A stretch of 64,000 nt of DNA from Epiperipatus broadwayi (GCA_028023455.1 JAQFVV010006273.1:4507128-4571127); one strand, 5' to 3'; positions 27,766 to 37,372 are shown, counted from the stretch's first letter. Notes: generated by a model not told the origin, from the letters alone. Translations and numbers: made by a program.

Positions 27766-28796
27766 TACATATTTTGTGGGTTTATCCGTGTTAAAAACTT
27801 TTAATATTAATATACTGACATTTTGACTTGGTCACACAAGCCATTCACAGAGTTATAAAAGGTAGAAAGATGGTTGTAGAGGCGCTACAATCACTGATTT
27901 GAATAAAATGTTAAAATTCCACCAATAGCAAAAAATGTTAAATTAGGAATGTTTTTTAAAAAAATCTTTCCAAATAGGAGGAAGTTTGCATGTATCATCT
28001 CGCTTATTGATACAATCTGGCCTTTTAAGTATCTCAATGGATTCTCTAATTTTGCATTGGTAGAGATTATCACATCTGGATATGATCCTGGTACTAGAAA
28101 AATCAATTTTATGACCTGAATCTATAGTATGGAGTGAGAGTACTGATGATGATGAGTGTTGTTTAACTGCATTAGCATGCTCATCTCTCCTAACACTGAT
28201 GCGATGATTACTCATACCTATGTAAGAAGCTTTACAATTTTTACATGAGATTTGATAGACACCATGAGATTCAAGAGGGATTGAGTCCTTAGGCTTGGTT
28301 ATTATATTGCTAATCTTTTGATGAGCAGAAAAATGCTGTATCTATATTATAGTGTTTTAATATACGTCCGATACTGTCTGTAGTTCCTTTTACATATGGA
28401 ACACAAATCCTAATAGCTGATTTATCATCTTTTTGTTTCCTATTTTGTCTATTTTGGGCTTGAAATAAGGCTTTTTTATAAACTTGTAATCATAACTATT
28501 TGCTAATAAAATGCTATTAATATGATTTATTTCTTCTTTCAGATGTGTCTCATCTGAAAGGTTAATTGCTCTATTTAAAAGAGTTTTGGCTACAGAAACT
28601 ATCTGAGTTGGGTGATGATGAGAATGAAAATGCAAATATCTGTCTGTGTGTGTATCCTTTCTGTAAATAGAAAAAGATAAACTATTTGGTGTTCTGGTGA
28701 CTAGGACATCAAGAAAAGGGAGTTTTCCATCAGACTCTGTCTCCATTGTAAATTTAATATGAGAATGCATATTATTTAAATGTAAGAAAACATCAT
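27766..28796 (-). pseudogene. PLE family A, minus-strand arm: RT C-terminus plus GIY-YIG endonuclease
   Basis: From right to left: the RT C-terminal frame 28770-28390 (LPFLDVLVTRTPNS, YRKDTHTDRYLHFHSHHHP, LLNRAINLSDETHLKEE), then a linker (AIRICVPYVKGTTDSIGRILK, about 28370-28430). A GIY-YIG endonuclease runs from about 28310 to 27943: SHGVYQISCKNCKASYIGMS shows both the GVY and YIG elements, followed by HRISVRRDEHANAVKQ (conserved Arg and EH), GHKIDF and RESIEILKRPDCINKRDD. The 3' terminus is at about 27770 next to a TA tract. PLEs encode a telomerase-related RT with this type of endonuclease. This arm lacks the N-terminal RT domain and has frame changes, so it is dead, but it gives the best-preserved endonuclease in the window. 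Confidence 0.88.
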
Positions 28797-29240
28797 CAGT
28801 TAAACAACACTCATCATCATCAGCACTCTCACTCCATACTATAGATTCAGGTCATAAAATTGATTTTTCTAGTATCAGGATCATATCCAGATGTGATAAT
28901 CTCTACCAATGCAAAATTAGAGAAGCCATTGAGATACTTAAAAGGCCAGATTGTATCAATAAGCGAGATGATATGCAAACTTCCTCCTATTTGGAAAGAT
29001 TTTTTTAAAAAACATTCTTAAATTTAACATTTTTTGCTATTGGTGGAATTTTAACATTTTATTCAAATCAGTGATTGTAGCGCCTCTACAACCATCTTTC
29101 TACCTTTTATAACTCTGTGGATGGCTTGTGTGACCAAGTCGAAATGTCAGTATATTAATATTAAAAGTTTTTAACACGGATGAACCCGCAAAATATGTAT
29201 TTTATATATTTAACCTGTGCAAATCTTCGTTTTAACATAT
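28797..29240 (+). pseudogene. PLE family A, plus-strand arm: endonuclease C-terminus and 3' end
   Basis: This is an inverted copy of 28180-27770. The junction lies within the serine-rich stretch (AGTTAAACAACACTC near 28797). Its plus-strand reading gives the same endonuclease end (KIDFSSIRI-like, then EAIEILKRPDCINK). It then has the 3' untranslated region, the GATGG-hairpin-GAAAT block at about 29119-29145 and the tail to about 29238 (GTGCAAATCTTCG). The two arms face outward, so the locus carries a PLE 3' end at each border and can fold into a hairpin of roughly 400 bp. Confidence 0.85.
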
Positions 29241-29411
29241 ATATATATATATATATATTGTAACAAACGGGTTCGAATTCACGCATATGTAAATATGACA
29301 TAATTAATAGTGTTAATGTAAAGACCATGTATAAACAAATAAATAAAAGAATATATGTAAACGGTCATTCGAACCCGGTTACAAGTAATGTAAATATAGT
29401 GTATGTGCGAG

Positions 29412-29419
29412 TATAAAAA
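29412..29419 (+). promoter_or_regulatory. LTR promoter TATA box
   Basis: TATAAAAA lies about 150 bp into the LTR and is preserved in the 3' LTR at 35198-35205. It is the likely core promoter for the genomic transcript, with initiation expected some 25-35 bp downstream. Confidence 0.55.
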
Positions 29420-30007
29420 TACATAGTTAGTATCTGGGAGGTTTGCGATCACTTATATATGTAGAGCTGTATAAAGCGCAATTAATTATTCTTAGATAGA
29501 TTTTATTCACATATTTTTTTTTTGAGTTTATTAATAATTTGGTAACACGTGTTTTCTTTTATTGAGTCACCTTGTGAACATGTGACGACTGAAATAGGAT
29601 GAGTGAATTGCTGTAGGCAGTTTGGTAATAACTGGCGCCGGGAAGGCGGAAAACTGGTCTGTGGATATAGTTTTTTTTTGTGTTGAAGAACAATGGAAGG
29701 ACTGGTCAGCGGCGTAGGAATATGCAGAAAGATTTTGAAGAGTTAAAGGTGAATACAAAAGAACTTTTTTTTTGTCTTGCGCTCGAGTGGGAAAAAGAAA
29801 AAAAAAGAGAGACGCGGCTTGAATCCTAGCAAGGAGGACGCAAAAATCTTTTTCTTAAGAAGTTTAATATTTTTTTCTTCCAAAAAAATGTCGGGGTAAT
29901 TGGATTGTGTGCTAGTCATTACTCGACTCCAAGGACTCGTCATGAACTCACCTGACCGGACTTGCGAACTGTCATAATAAATCAAGAGATTTTGTTCCAT
30001 CGAAGAA

Positions 30008-30232
30008 ATGTTGATTCAAAATCGTTCGAGATTTAGACCTTTGCGAAAGAGTACGCCAACTGCTCCACCTCTGAAACCTATCGCCGGACCTAACGACCAT
30101 TGGAACTGTTTGCCATCCGTGAGATCCACCAGATTAAGTTCGTGGCAAGACGTCAATACGGACTTGTTTAATTGCGCGAATAAAGGTAAAGTGACATGTC
30201 ACCAACTATTTTCAATATATGTATCTCAATAA
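30008..30232 (+). CDS. small open frame inside the 5' LTR, 74 codons, unknown function
   Basis: The frame begins MLIQNRSRFRPLRKSTP and ends KVTCHQLFSIYVSQ. It is intact in both LTRs (partner at 35795-36019) with two amino-acid differences. Its TAA stop overlaps the AATAAA signal. The peptide is basic and Ser/Thr/Pro-rich in its first third and has no recognised domain. In a transcript starting near the LTR TATA box it would be an upstream open frame before gag. It may be a chance frame: preservation in two young LTRs is expected without selection. Confidence 0.25.
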   Translation: MLIQNRSRFRPLRKSTPTAPPLKPIAGPNDHWNCLPSVRSTRLSSWQDVNTDLFNCANKGKVTCHQLFSIYVSQ

Positions 30233-30233
30233 A
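30228..30233 (+). terminator. LTR polyadenylation signal
   Basis: AATAAA, followed within about 15 bases by GTGTTACCTC. The same signal in the 3' LTR is at 36015-36020 and would end the genomic transcript. Confidence 0.5.
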
Positions 30234-30793
30234 GAACTCGTGTTACCTCAGTTAATTGCTATATTAAAATTTTATATTTAAAGTTAGATATATGACTATA
30301 TTAATCATACAGCTCACATATATATATGTATTTGCATTATTTGGTGTGTGGATGAATGAGCGTGATATATGTGTGTGTATGATAATGAATGGCCTGAGTG
30401 TTTGCATAGCAATCTTATATGTAGGTACGAATGAGATTTATTGGGAAGGGATATGATCGAGTAGAATAAATCACATCAGCCCGGGTTAGAATAAGGATTT
30501 CGAGCTTTAGGCTATCGCAAAATAAATATACGCGTGAGATAGTGTTGGTTAGTTTATAGCTTTGTTCTCTAGATAGACAGATGTCCCCAACCTTTGAGAT
30601 TGAGCTAGTTCGGTGCATCACCATATCAGATATATATCAGAACCTGTATATATGTTTTCGAGGAGGTAATTCCTACTTACTGGTAAGATTGGCGCGTGAG
30701 ATGGGTTCAAACCATGCTCATAAATACCTCTCGTCGAAGCTTCGGGTGAAAGTCCACAATGGAGGATTATAGATATGTCGGTGGGTGTTATAA

Positions 30794-30811
30794 TGGCGCC
30801 CAACGTGGGGC
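30794..30811 (+). promoter_or_regulatory. primer binding site, tRNA-Lys(CUU) type
   Basis: TGGCGCCCAACGTGGGGC directly follows the LTR. It is the exact complement of the 18-base 3' end of the animal tRNA-Lys(CUU), including CCA, which would prime minus-strand DNA synthesis. The assignment rests on the known sequence of that tRNA; it differs from the tRNA-Lys(UUU) site, which has CCCGAACAGGGAC. Confidence 0.85.
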
Positions 30812-31196
30812 AGCGAATGTTAGAGAACGGGCAAGTAAGCGATTTTTTTTTTAAAAAAAAAAAAAGAAGGGAAAATAAAAGCGATAGTGGTGATAAAGCG
30901 GTAAGAGCTTGAAAACATATGGGAAAGACGGTAGATGGGCATGTTCTGCGGGCGAATGTGTGGATGAAAAGGTTCTCATAAGGTCGTGGGGAAATAGCGT
31001 TGATGTATGTTGAAACATATATATAAAGTCAGGGTTTAGAAAGCAGAGGTTAAGAATTTATCCAATAGTGAGATATCATAAACGATATCGTTCAAGAGGA
31101 TAAGAAGGGGCAAAGGTATCAGGTGGGTCATGCCAGGACCACTGGAAGCCGGGGTGATGAACCTGGCACATAACTTTAATGATAAGATAGATAAAG

Positions 31197-32531
31197 ATGA
31201 AGCAACAAAAAGAAGGGGCAATGGGATTGAAGATAAGAATATATGGAGGGGAAAAGGAGGAGACACCCGTAGAACACCTCAAGATCCTAGAAAGATACTA
31301 TAAGTATTATGAGATAGCAGATGAACACCAAGTGATCATAGCATACCATCATCTAGAGAAACAGGCAGAGACATGGTGGAATTCACTGAGTCAGCAACCG
31401 CGAACATTTCTAGAGTACAAAGAAGCATTAACCAGAGTATTCTGGAATGAAGAAAGACAGGAAAGGGTGTGGGCACAAGTGGCACAGCGGGAGTTTCAAG
31501 AAGATAATGGGGAAGCATATATACAGTTCTTTAGGCGGCAGGTGGCTACGTTGAGAACTCTAGATGCATGTAAACTATCCGAGGAGCAGATTATAGTGAC
31601 AGCATGTAGAAAGTTGCCCAGTGGGATTAGATGGATGCTAGGAAAAAGGGGAGAAAGATCAGGATGGGCGATTGATAGGGTGTTGAGCCAATTAGAAATA
31701 GACACGGAAAGGAGACGGATAGAGGTGCATGATCTAAAAAAAAAGGGGGACACCGATGCGGAGAAGCCAGGGATAAAAAGAGTAGGCAACTTAATAGGTT
31801 CGTGGGAAGACCGGGTCCCCAGATACGCACGTCAGACTTGTCCCATTATCCCTATAAAGGTGGGTTCAATGGAGGTGGAAGCTCTCATGGACTCGGGCAG
31901 TCAGGTATCGGTAGTATCAGAGAAATTGTACCACCAAATTAGAAGGGAACAACCAGAGATACCGACTTTACCGCTAAAAACAGTTCACATAGCAATGGCG
32001 GACAACCGCAGAGCTAAAGTAGAGCCAAGACAGATATGGATGGATCTAGAAATCAATAGAAAGTGTTATTCACATGTGTTCCTTATAATGAAAGGTTTAG
32101 TACATGAGGCCCTGCTGGGATCGGATTTTCTAAATAGATACAAATGTAATCTCGACTATGGGAAGGGTCAAGTCACATGTGGGGGTGAAGTGGTGCGTTT
32201 TCTGACAGAGGGGCCTCAATGGTCGATAGGAATGTTACATGTAGAAGATGATGTTCCTAAAAAGCTCAAAGATAAGACCGATAGAATGGAAGTAGAAGGA
32301 AAAGCTCAAGATAGCGCCTTACAACAAACGTTGACCAAATATCAACAGGTCTTTTCAGACAAGCCGGGGGTTATTCAAGGGTTCGAGCAGAGGATCAAGA
32401 TGAGAGATGGTCAGACATTCAAAGCTAGATCATACCCCATTCCCCATCAATACCGAAAAGCGGTAAAAGAACAAATAGATCAAATGTTAGAGTGGGGGAA
32501 TTATATCAAAATGCTCATCAGCGTATTGTAA
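31197..32531 (+). CDS. Gag-protease and start of RT (444 codons, ends at a frameshift)
   Basis: Residues 10-145 form the Gag capsid-like region (KIRIYGGEKEETPVEHL, then AETWWNSL, FFRRQVATLR and ACRKLPSGIRWML). No CCHC zinc knuckle is visible. Residues 213-335 are a retropepsin-type aspartic protease: ALMDSGSQVSVVS with the catalytic DSG at 232-234, and the second conserved strand ALLGSDFLNRY at 305-314. From about residue 395 the N-terminal RT segment begins (RSYPIPHQYRKAVKEQIDQML). The frame then stops at 32531 because of a one-base shift near 32500-32511. An in-frame TAG precedes the ATG at 31197; another frame starting about 31129 overlaps it, so the true Gag start may lie upstream across a shift. 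Gag, protease and Pol share one frame, with no programmed-frameshift signal needed. Confidence 0.88.
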   Translation: MKQQKEGAMGLKIRIYGGEKEETPVEHLKILERYYKYYEIADEHQVIIAYHHLEKQAETWWNSLSQQPRTFLEYKEALTRVFWNEERQERVWAQVAQREFQEDNGEAYIQFFRRQVATLRTLDACKLSEEQIIVTACRKLPSGIRWMLGKRGERSGWAIDRVLSQLEIDTERRRIEVHDLKKKGDTDAEKPGIKRVGNLIGSWEDRVPRYARQTCPIIPIKVGSMEVEALMDSGSQVSVVSEKLYHQIRREQPEIPTLPLKTVHIAMADNRRAKVEPRQIWMDLEINRKCYSHVFLIMKGLVHEALLGSDFLNRYKCNLDYGKGQVTCGGEVVRFLTEGPQWSIGMLHVEDDVPKKLKDKTDRMEVEGKAQDSALQQTLTKYQQVFSDKPGVIQGFEQRIKMRDGQTFKARSYPIPHQYRKAVKEQIDQMLEWGNYIKMLISVL

Positions 32532-32556
32532 CCCGATGGTAGTAGTAAAAAAAAAG
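32500..32556 (+). other. double frameshift lesion within the RT domain
   Basis: The RT fingers segment (SSAYCNPMVVVKK) is encoded in frame 1 relative to both flanking open frames, which share frame 0. The first shift lies just before 32512 and the second in the A run at about 32547-32555. Homopolymer slippage explains the second. The pair leaves a stop at 32529-32531 and inactivates this copy unless the bases are sequencing errors. Confidence 0.8.
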
Positions 32557-32600
32557 ATGGATCCGTTAGATTATGTCTTGACGCTCGACAGCTAAATAAA

Positions 32601-34973
32601 GTGACGGTACCGGACTGTAACGTACCACCTCCTATGCAAGAATTATTACGGAAGTTCCAAGGAAAGAAGGTATTTTCGACTTTCGATTTGACGGCTAGTT
32701 ATTGGCAAATTAAGTTACATCCGGAAGATCGCCAATACACGTCGTTCAGATATGAGGGTCACTCATATCAATTTAACAGGATGCCTTTTGGCTTAATAAA
32801 CAGCGGAGCCGGCCTACTCAGGTGCTTGGACCAGGTGCTATCTTCGGAGATAAAGGACATGGTCATGATCTACATGGATGACGTGTTGATAGCCTCCACT
32901 GATATCAAGGAACATATACGAGAAGTGGGACTATTTTTAGAAGAATGTGAGAAAAAGGGCATAAAAATAAATATCAAAAAGAGCACGCTGTGTCAAGAAG
33001 AAGTGGCCTTTCTTGGGCATATAGTGGGAGCCCAGGGACTTAAACCACACCCGGACAAGATTTCGGCTATCCGTGACTTTCCAAAACCGAGATCCAGGAA
33101 GCAGGTCCGATCATTCTTGGGTCTGTGTACATTTTATAACCGCTTTCAAGAATGGTTTGCGGAACGGATGGAGCCCTTGGTGAGGCTATTAAAAAAGGGT
33201 AACGAGTGGAAGTGGACGGAGGAGCAGGACCAAGCTTTCCAAAGAGTGAAGACGGGGTTCTTGGGACATGTTATGTTGGCCTTTCCTGACTTTTCAAAGC
33301 CGTTCATAGTACAGACAGATAGCAGCGGATATGGTCTCGGAGTAACCTTGGCTCAAGAACAGGAAGATGGGAGGATGGGTATGCTATATTTCTTGAGCAG
33401 GCTGCTCAAAGGCTCCGAGGTACATTATACGACCACTGAGAAAGAGGCGTTGGCCATTGTTTGGGCCTTTCAGAAGTTTCGAACGTTATTACTGGGCTCG
33501 GAGGTCATCGTGATTACTGACCACAAGAGTCTGGAGTTTATCAACCATAGCTACCTCACAAATAGCCGATTAGTACGGTGGAGCCTATACCTCCAAGAGT
33601 ACAACTATACGGTGAGATATTGCAAAGGGTCTGACAATGTGGTGGCTGATACTCTGAGTCGCAATCCAGTGGACAATCAATCATACCATCTAAATACTGA
33701 GAATTTGTACATAGCAAACATAGGGTTAAGGACGGATGAAGATCTCGAAAGCGATCTGCGGCGTCTGGAATACTTGCAGAGAGAAGACCGCCAACTTCAG
33801 CCGGTCATCGACCAATTGGAGGGTAAAGAAGCCAAACTGAGTGGGTTTTGGGGCAGGCAGACTATTCAAAAGTTTAGATTGGAACGAGGTGTACTACAAT
33901 ACAGAGTGAAGGAAACTCCAGCTGAATGGAGGGCAGTCATCCCGTGGCACATGAGGGCGGCAGTGGTGGCACACCTGCACTGCAGGTCGGGCCACTATGG
34001 GATCATGAAGACTGAAGGATGGATCCGAAGGTGGTTTTACTGGCCGGGCATGCGTGCCAAGATCGCGGCGGTCATTGGGAAGTGCAAAATTTGCCAGAGA
34101 GTTAAGCCCGCAAATAAGAAATATGCAGCCCCGATGTTATCCGTGATTCCCAGAGGACCTAAGGAAATTGTTGCAGTCGATTGTTATGGCCCACTACCGG
34201 CCTTTAATAAAAAGAAGTACCTCCTGGTCGTTTATGATTTGTTCTCTAAATTGGTGTCTGCATACCCCCTTGCTCAAGCCAACACGAGAAATACGATACG
34301 CGTCCTGGAAAAGGAACATATTCCATCCGTGGGAAAACCTCAAACTATCATATCAGATCATGGAACCCCATTTGTTTCGAGGGAGTGGGTGAAATGGACT
34401 GAGCGTTTGAAGATCGGTCATGTGTTAACCTCAATCCGTAACCCTCAGTCAAATCCCTGCGAAAGAATGATGCGAGAATTGGGTAGGTTGTTCCGTACGT
34501 ATATCCAAACCGACCATAGAAGGTGGGTCAAACACCTGCCCGACATTTTAAATTATATGAATTGGGCGGTGAGCGGATCGACTGGCTTCACTCCGATACA
34601 TTTGCATTTTGGTAGACACGCACCTGCGTTGCTCCAGACTGATTTTCTCAGAGAAGAGAACCCCATTGATCTAGATAAGGATAGACAGCAGGCATACCAA
34701 CTGATGCTTCACAGGAGTAGACAACGCAAGGAGAGTTTCAAAAGTTCATCGCACTCCTTTAAAGTGGGAGACCAGGTAATGGTGAAGACGCCTCATGTAA
34801 GCGAACCTGGGAAGTTTGTTTGCAAAAAATTTTGTAATTTATATGAGGGTCCGTTTACGATAGTGAAAGGTCTGGGAAAACATGCTTTTTGGGTGGACAC
34901 TGGCCAGGGGATAAAAGGGTCATATAACGTACGGTCTCTCAAGCCTTTCGTAAACCCGAAAGAAATAAAGTGA
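32601..34973 (+). CDS. Pol: RT, RNase H and integrase (790 codons from the first ATG after the break)
   Basis: Residues 1-190 are RT: STFDLTASYWQI (Asp29), NRMPFGLINSG and the catalytic YMDD at 91-94, then CQEEVAFLGHIV. Residues 230-355 are RNase H: VQTDSSGYGLG (Asp240), TTTEKEALAIVWAF (Glu280/282), ITDHKSLEF (Asp307), VVADTLSR (Asp350). Residues 445-680 are integrase, with an HHCC zinc domain (His460, His465, Cys495, Cys498) and a DDE triad at Asp527 (VAVDCYGPL), Asp586 (ISDHGTPF) and Glu621 (NPCERMMREL). The C-terminal 720-785 region (VGDQVMVK, YEGPFTIV, SYNVRSLKPF) is the GPY/F-type tail. The frame is the same as gag-protease. Between 32512 and 32555 the RT coding sequence reads in another frame and returns at an A run, so two compensating one-base shifts separate the two open frames. 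All catalytic residues are otherwise present. It ends 71 bp before the 3' LTR; there is no envelope gene. Confidence 0.93.
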   Translation: MTVPDCNVPPPMQELLRKFQGKKVFSTFDLTASYWQIKLHPEDRQYTSFRYEGHSYQFNRMPFGLINSGAGLLRCLDQVLSSEIKDMVMIYMDDVLIASTDIKEHIREVGLFLEECEKKGIKINIKKSTLCQEEVAFLGHIVGAQGLKPHPDKISAIRDFPKPRSRKQVRSFLGLCTFYNRFQEWFAERMEPLVRLLKKGNEWKWTEEQDQAFQRVKTGFLGHVMLAFPDFSKPFIVQTDSSGYGLGVTLAQEQEDGRMGMLYFLSRLLKGSEVHYTTTEKEALAIVWAFQKFRTLLLGSEVIVITDHKSLEFINHSYLTNSRLVRWSLYLQEYNYTVRYCKGSDNVVADTLSRNPVDNQSYHLNTENLYIANIGLRTDEDLESDLRRLEYLQREDRQLQPVIDQLEGKEAKLSGFWGRQTIQKFRLERGVLQYRVKETPAEWRAVIPWHMRAAVVAHLHCRSGHYGIMKTEGWIRRWFYWPGMRAKIAAVIGKCKICQRVKPANKKYAAPMLSVIPRGPKEIVAVDCYGPLPAFNKKKYLLVVYDLFSKLVSAYPLAQANTRNTIRVLEKEHIPSVGKPQTIISDHGTPFVSREWVKWTERLKIGHVLTSIRNPQSNPCERMMRELGRLFRTYIQTDHRRWVKHLPDILNYMNWAVSGSTGFTPIHLHFGRHAPALLQTDFLREENPIDLDKDRQQAYQLMLHRSRQRKESFKSSSHSFKVGDQVMVKTPHVSEPGKFVCKKFCNLYEGPFTIVKGLGKHAFWVDTGQGIKGSYNVRSLKPFVNPKEIK

Positions 34974-35035
34974 AAGAGAAGAGTCATTTAAGAAGCCGTT
35001 CAAATACAAAGAAGGTATTTGAAGGCTATCGCACC

Positions 35036-35044
35036 AGGGGGGTA
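35036..35044 (+). promoter_or_regulatory. polypurine tract
   Basis: AGGGGGG followed by TA lies directly before the 3' LTR. It is short but correctly placed to prime plus-strand DNA synthesis. Confidence 0.6.
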
Positions 35045-36580
35045 TGTAACAAACGGGTTCGAATTCACGCATATGTAAATATGACATAATTAATAGTGTT
35101 AATGTAAGGACCATGTATAAACAAATAAATAAAAGAATATATGTAAACGGTCATTCGAACCCGGTTACAAGTAATGTAAATATAGTGTATGTGCGAGTAT
35201 AAAAATACATAGTTAGTATCTGGGAGGTTTGCGATCACTTATATATGTAGAGCTGTATAAAGCGCAATTAATTATTCTTAGATAGATTTTATTCACATAT
35301 TTTTTTTTTGAGTTTATTAATAATTTGGTAACACGTGTTTTCTTTTATTGAGTCACCTTGTGAACATGTGAGGACTGAAATAGGATGAGTGAATTGCTGT
35401 AGGCAGTTTGGTAATAACTGGCGCCGGGAAGGCGGAAAAGTGGTCTGTGGATATAGTTTTTTTTTTGTGTTGAAGAACAATGGAAGGACTGGTCAGCGGC
35501 GTAGGAATATGCAGAAAGATTTTGAAGAGTTAAAGGTGAATACAAAAGAACTTTTTTTTTGTCTTGCGCTCGAGTGGGAAAAAGAAAAAAAAAGAGAGAC
35601 GCGGCTTGAATCCTAGCAAGGAGGACGCAAAAATCTTTTTCTTAAGAAGTTTAATATTTTTTTCTTCCAAAAAAATGTCGGGGTAATTGGATTGTGTGCT
35701 AGTCGTTACTCGACTCCAAGGACTCGTCATGAACTCACCTGACCGGACTTGCGAACTGTCATAATAAATCAAGAGATTTTGTTCCATCGAAGAAATGTTG
35801 ATTCAAAATCGTTCGAGATTTAGACCTTTGCGAAAGAGTACGCCAACTGCTTCACCTCTGAAACCTATCGCCGGACCTAACGACCATTGGAACTGTTTGC
35901 CATCCGTGAGATCCACCAGATTAAGTTCGTGGCAAGACGTCAATACGGACTTGTTTAATTGCGCGAATACAGGTAAAGTGACATGTCACCAACTATTTTC
36001 AATATATGTATCTCAATAAAGAACTCGTGTTACCTCAGTTAATTGCTATATTAAAATTTTATATTTAAAGTTAGATATATGACTATATTAATCATACAGC
36101 TCACATATATATATGTATTTGCATTATTTGGTGTGTGGATGAATGAGCGTGATATATGTGTGTGTATGATAATAAATGGCCTGAGTGTTTGCATAGCAAT
36201 CTTATATGTAGGTACGAATGAGATTTATTGGGAAGGGATATGATCGAGTAGAATAAATCCCATCAGCCCGGGTTAGAATAAGGATTTCGAGCTTTAGGCT
36301 ATCGCAAAATAAATATACGCGTGAGATAGTGTTGGTTAGTTTATAGCTTTGTTCTCTAGATAGACAGATGTCCCCAACCTTTGAGATTGAGCTAGTTCGG
36401 TGCATCACCATATCAGATATATATCAGAACCTGTATATATGTTTTCGAGGAGGTAATTCCTACTTACTGGTAAGATTGGCGCGTGAGATGGGTTCAAACC
36501 ATGCTCATAAATACCTCTCGTCGAAGCTTCGGGTGAAAGTCCACAATGGAGGATTATAGATATGTCGGTGGGTGTTATAA
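35045..36580 (+). repeat. 3' LTR
   Basis: About 1536 bp. It carries the same TATA box (35198-35205), 74-codon frame (35795-36019) and AATAAA (36015-36020) as the 5' LTR. Differences seen by eye include A/G near 35108, C/G near 35372 and 35440, and an extra T in the run near 35457. It ends GTTATAA before a TATATA tract. Confidence 0.93.
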
Positions 36581-37289
36581 TATATATATATGCACACACA
36601 CTATTATGTTGTTATATGCCATAAAACTCATAATGGTTTCAATATATACATGTGTGTAAAAGCAATATAAACTGCAAACAATATTGAAGCAATGGATCTG
36701 AAGTCCGATCCATGCTTCACAGCCTTTTATAAACTTAGTTAGTATTATAGACCTGAATTAAGTTTATAGTCCAATATCAGCAGGGTTTTGCATTTAACTA
36801 TTTCATTTTAAATAAATCCCATTCTAAGATTAAATTTCTGTTAATAAAAATTACTTGTCAAACCTATTAGTTAAACATATATATACGTCAAGCGTATATA
36901 TATGAGTTAATGCAAAATTCTGCTGAAATAAAATGCTTATTTTATTAAAAGAAATAAGAATGTATTTTTCTTTTTAAGTCTTATTAAAATATTTAGTATG
37001 ATTTGATTTTGAGATAAGCCTGCCAACATTTTCTAAAAGAATGTATATTTTTAATTAATTAGCCCATTCAAGGCAAATTAAAGATGGCATTCTCTTTCTT
37101 TTTTAATTAATAAAATTCAAAGTTTAAAAAAAGAAATATAGAATAAAAAAGTAAAAGTTATTTTTAGAAAATGTTACCTTGAAACAAAGAGTGGGGGTGA
37201 GCTTATCATTATCTAAGATCATACAAACAATAGAAGGTAGCTGACAAAGAGGGTATAAATAGAAGTGAGAATAAAATACTTGATTATTC
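36581..37289. other. AT-rich non-coding stretch
   Basis: Begins with a TA/CA tract (36581-36600). No gene recognised. Confidence 0.4.
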
Positions 37290-37372
37290 AGAGTTTTCTT
37301 GCTGGCATTCAAAGTTTTCTTGCTGGCATTCAGGGTTTTTTTGCTGGCATTCTGAGTTTTCTTGCTGGCATT
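37290..37372 (+). repeat. four-copy 20-bp minisatellite
   Basis: AGTTTTCTTGCTGGCATTC occurs four times in tandem with one or two differences per copy, at a spacing of about 20 bp. The 85-codon frame across it (FLAGIQ repeats) is a by-product. Confidence 0.85.

Larger units (their letters stand above)
29259..30793 (+). repeat. 5' LTR
   Basis: About 1535 bp, long for a Gypsy-type LTR. It starts TGTAACAAACGGG and ends GTTATAA immediately before the primer site. It contains a TATA box (29412-29419), a preserved 74-codon frame and a polyadenylation signal. Matches the 3' LTR almost base for base. Confidence 0.93.
29259..36580 (+). mobile_element. Ty3/Gypsy LTR retrotransposon, nearly complete and young
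   Basis: Two long direct repeats (29259-30793 and 35045-36580) begin TGTAAC and end GTTATAA. They flank a primer binding site, a gag-protease-RT-RNase H-integrase coding region and a purine tract. By eye the LTRs differ at about eight substitutions and one T-run indel over ~1535 bp, which implies a recent insertion. Flanks are TATAT on both sides, compatible with a 5-bp duplication, but they lie in a TA tract so this is weak. Domain order RT-RNase H-integrase places it in Ty3/Gypsy rather than Copia. No envelope gene is present between integrase and the 3' LTR. The element sits immediately beside the PLE end at 29240. Base composition is much less AT-rich than the flanks, as expected for a recent insertion. 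Confidence 0.93.

Noticed and set aside
29560-30000. Minus-strand frames in the LTR (29567-29758, 29743-30000) as genes
   Set aside because: Antisense to the LTR, low-complexity Phe and Lys runs, no domain. Their presence in both LTRs only reflects LTR identity.
32500-32600. Programmed ribosomal frameshift between Gag-protease and Pol
   Set aside because: The break lies inside the RT domain, both long frames are in the same phase, and the disturbed segment is only ~50 bp. Two mutations or errors explain it better.
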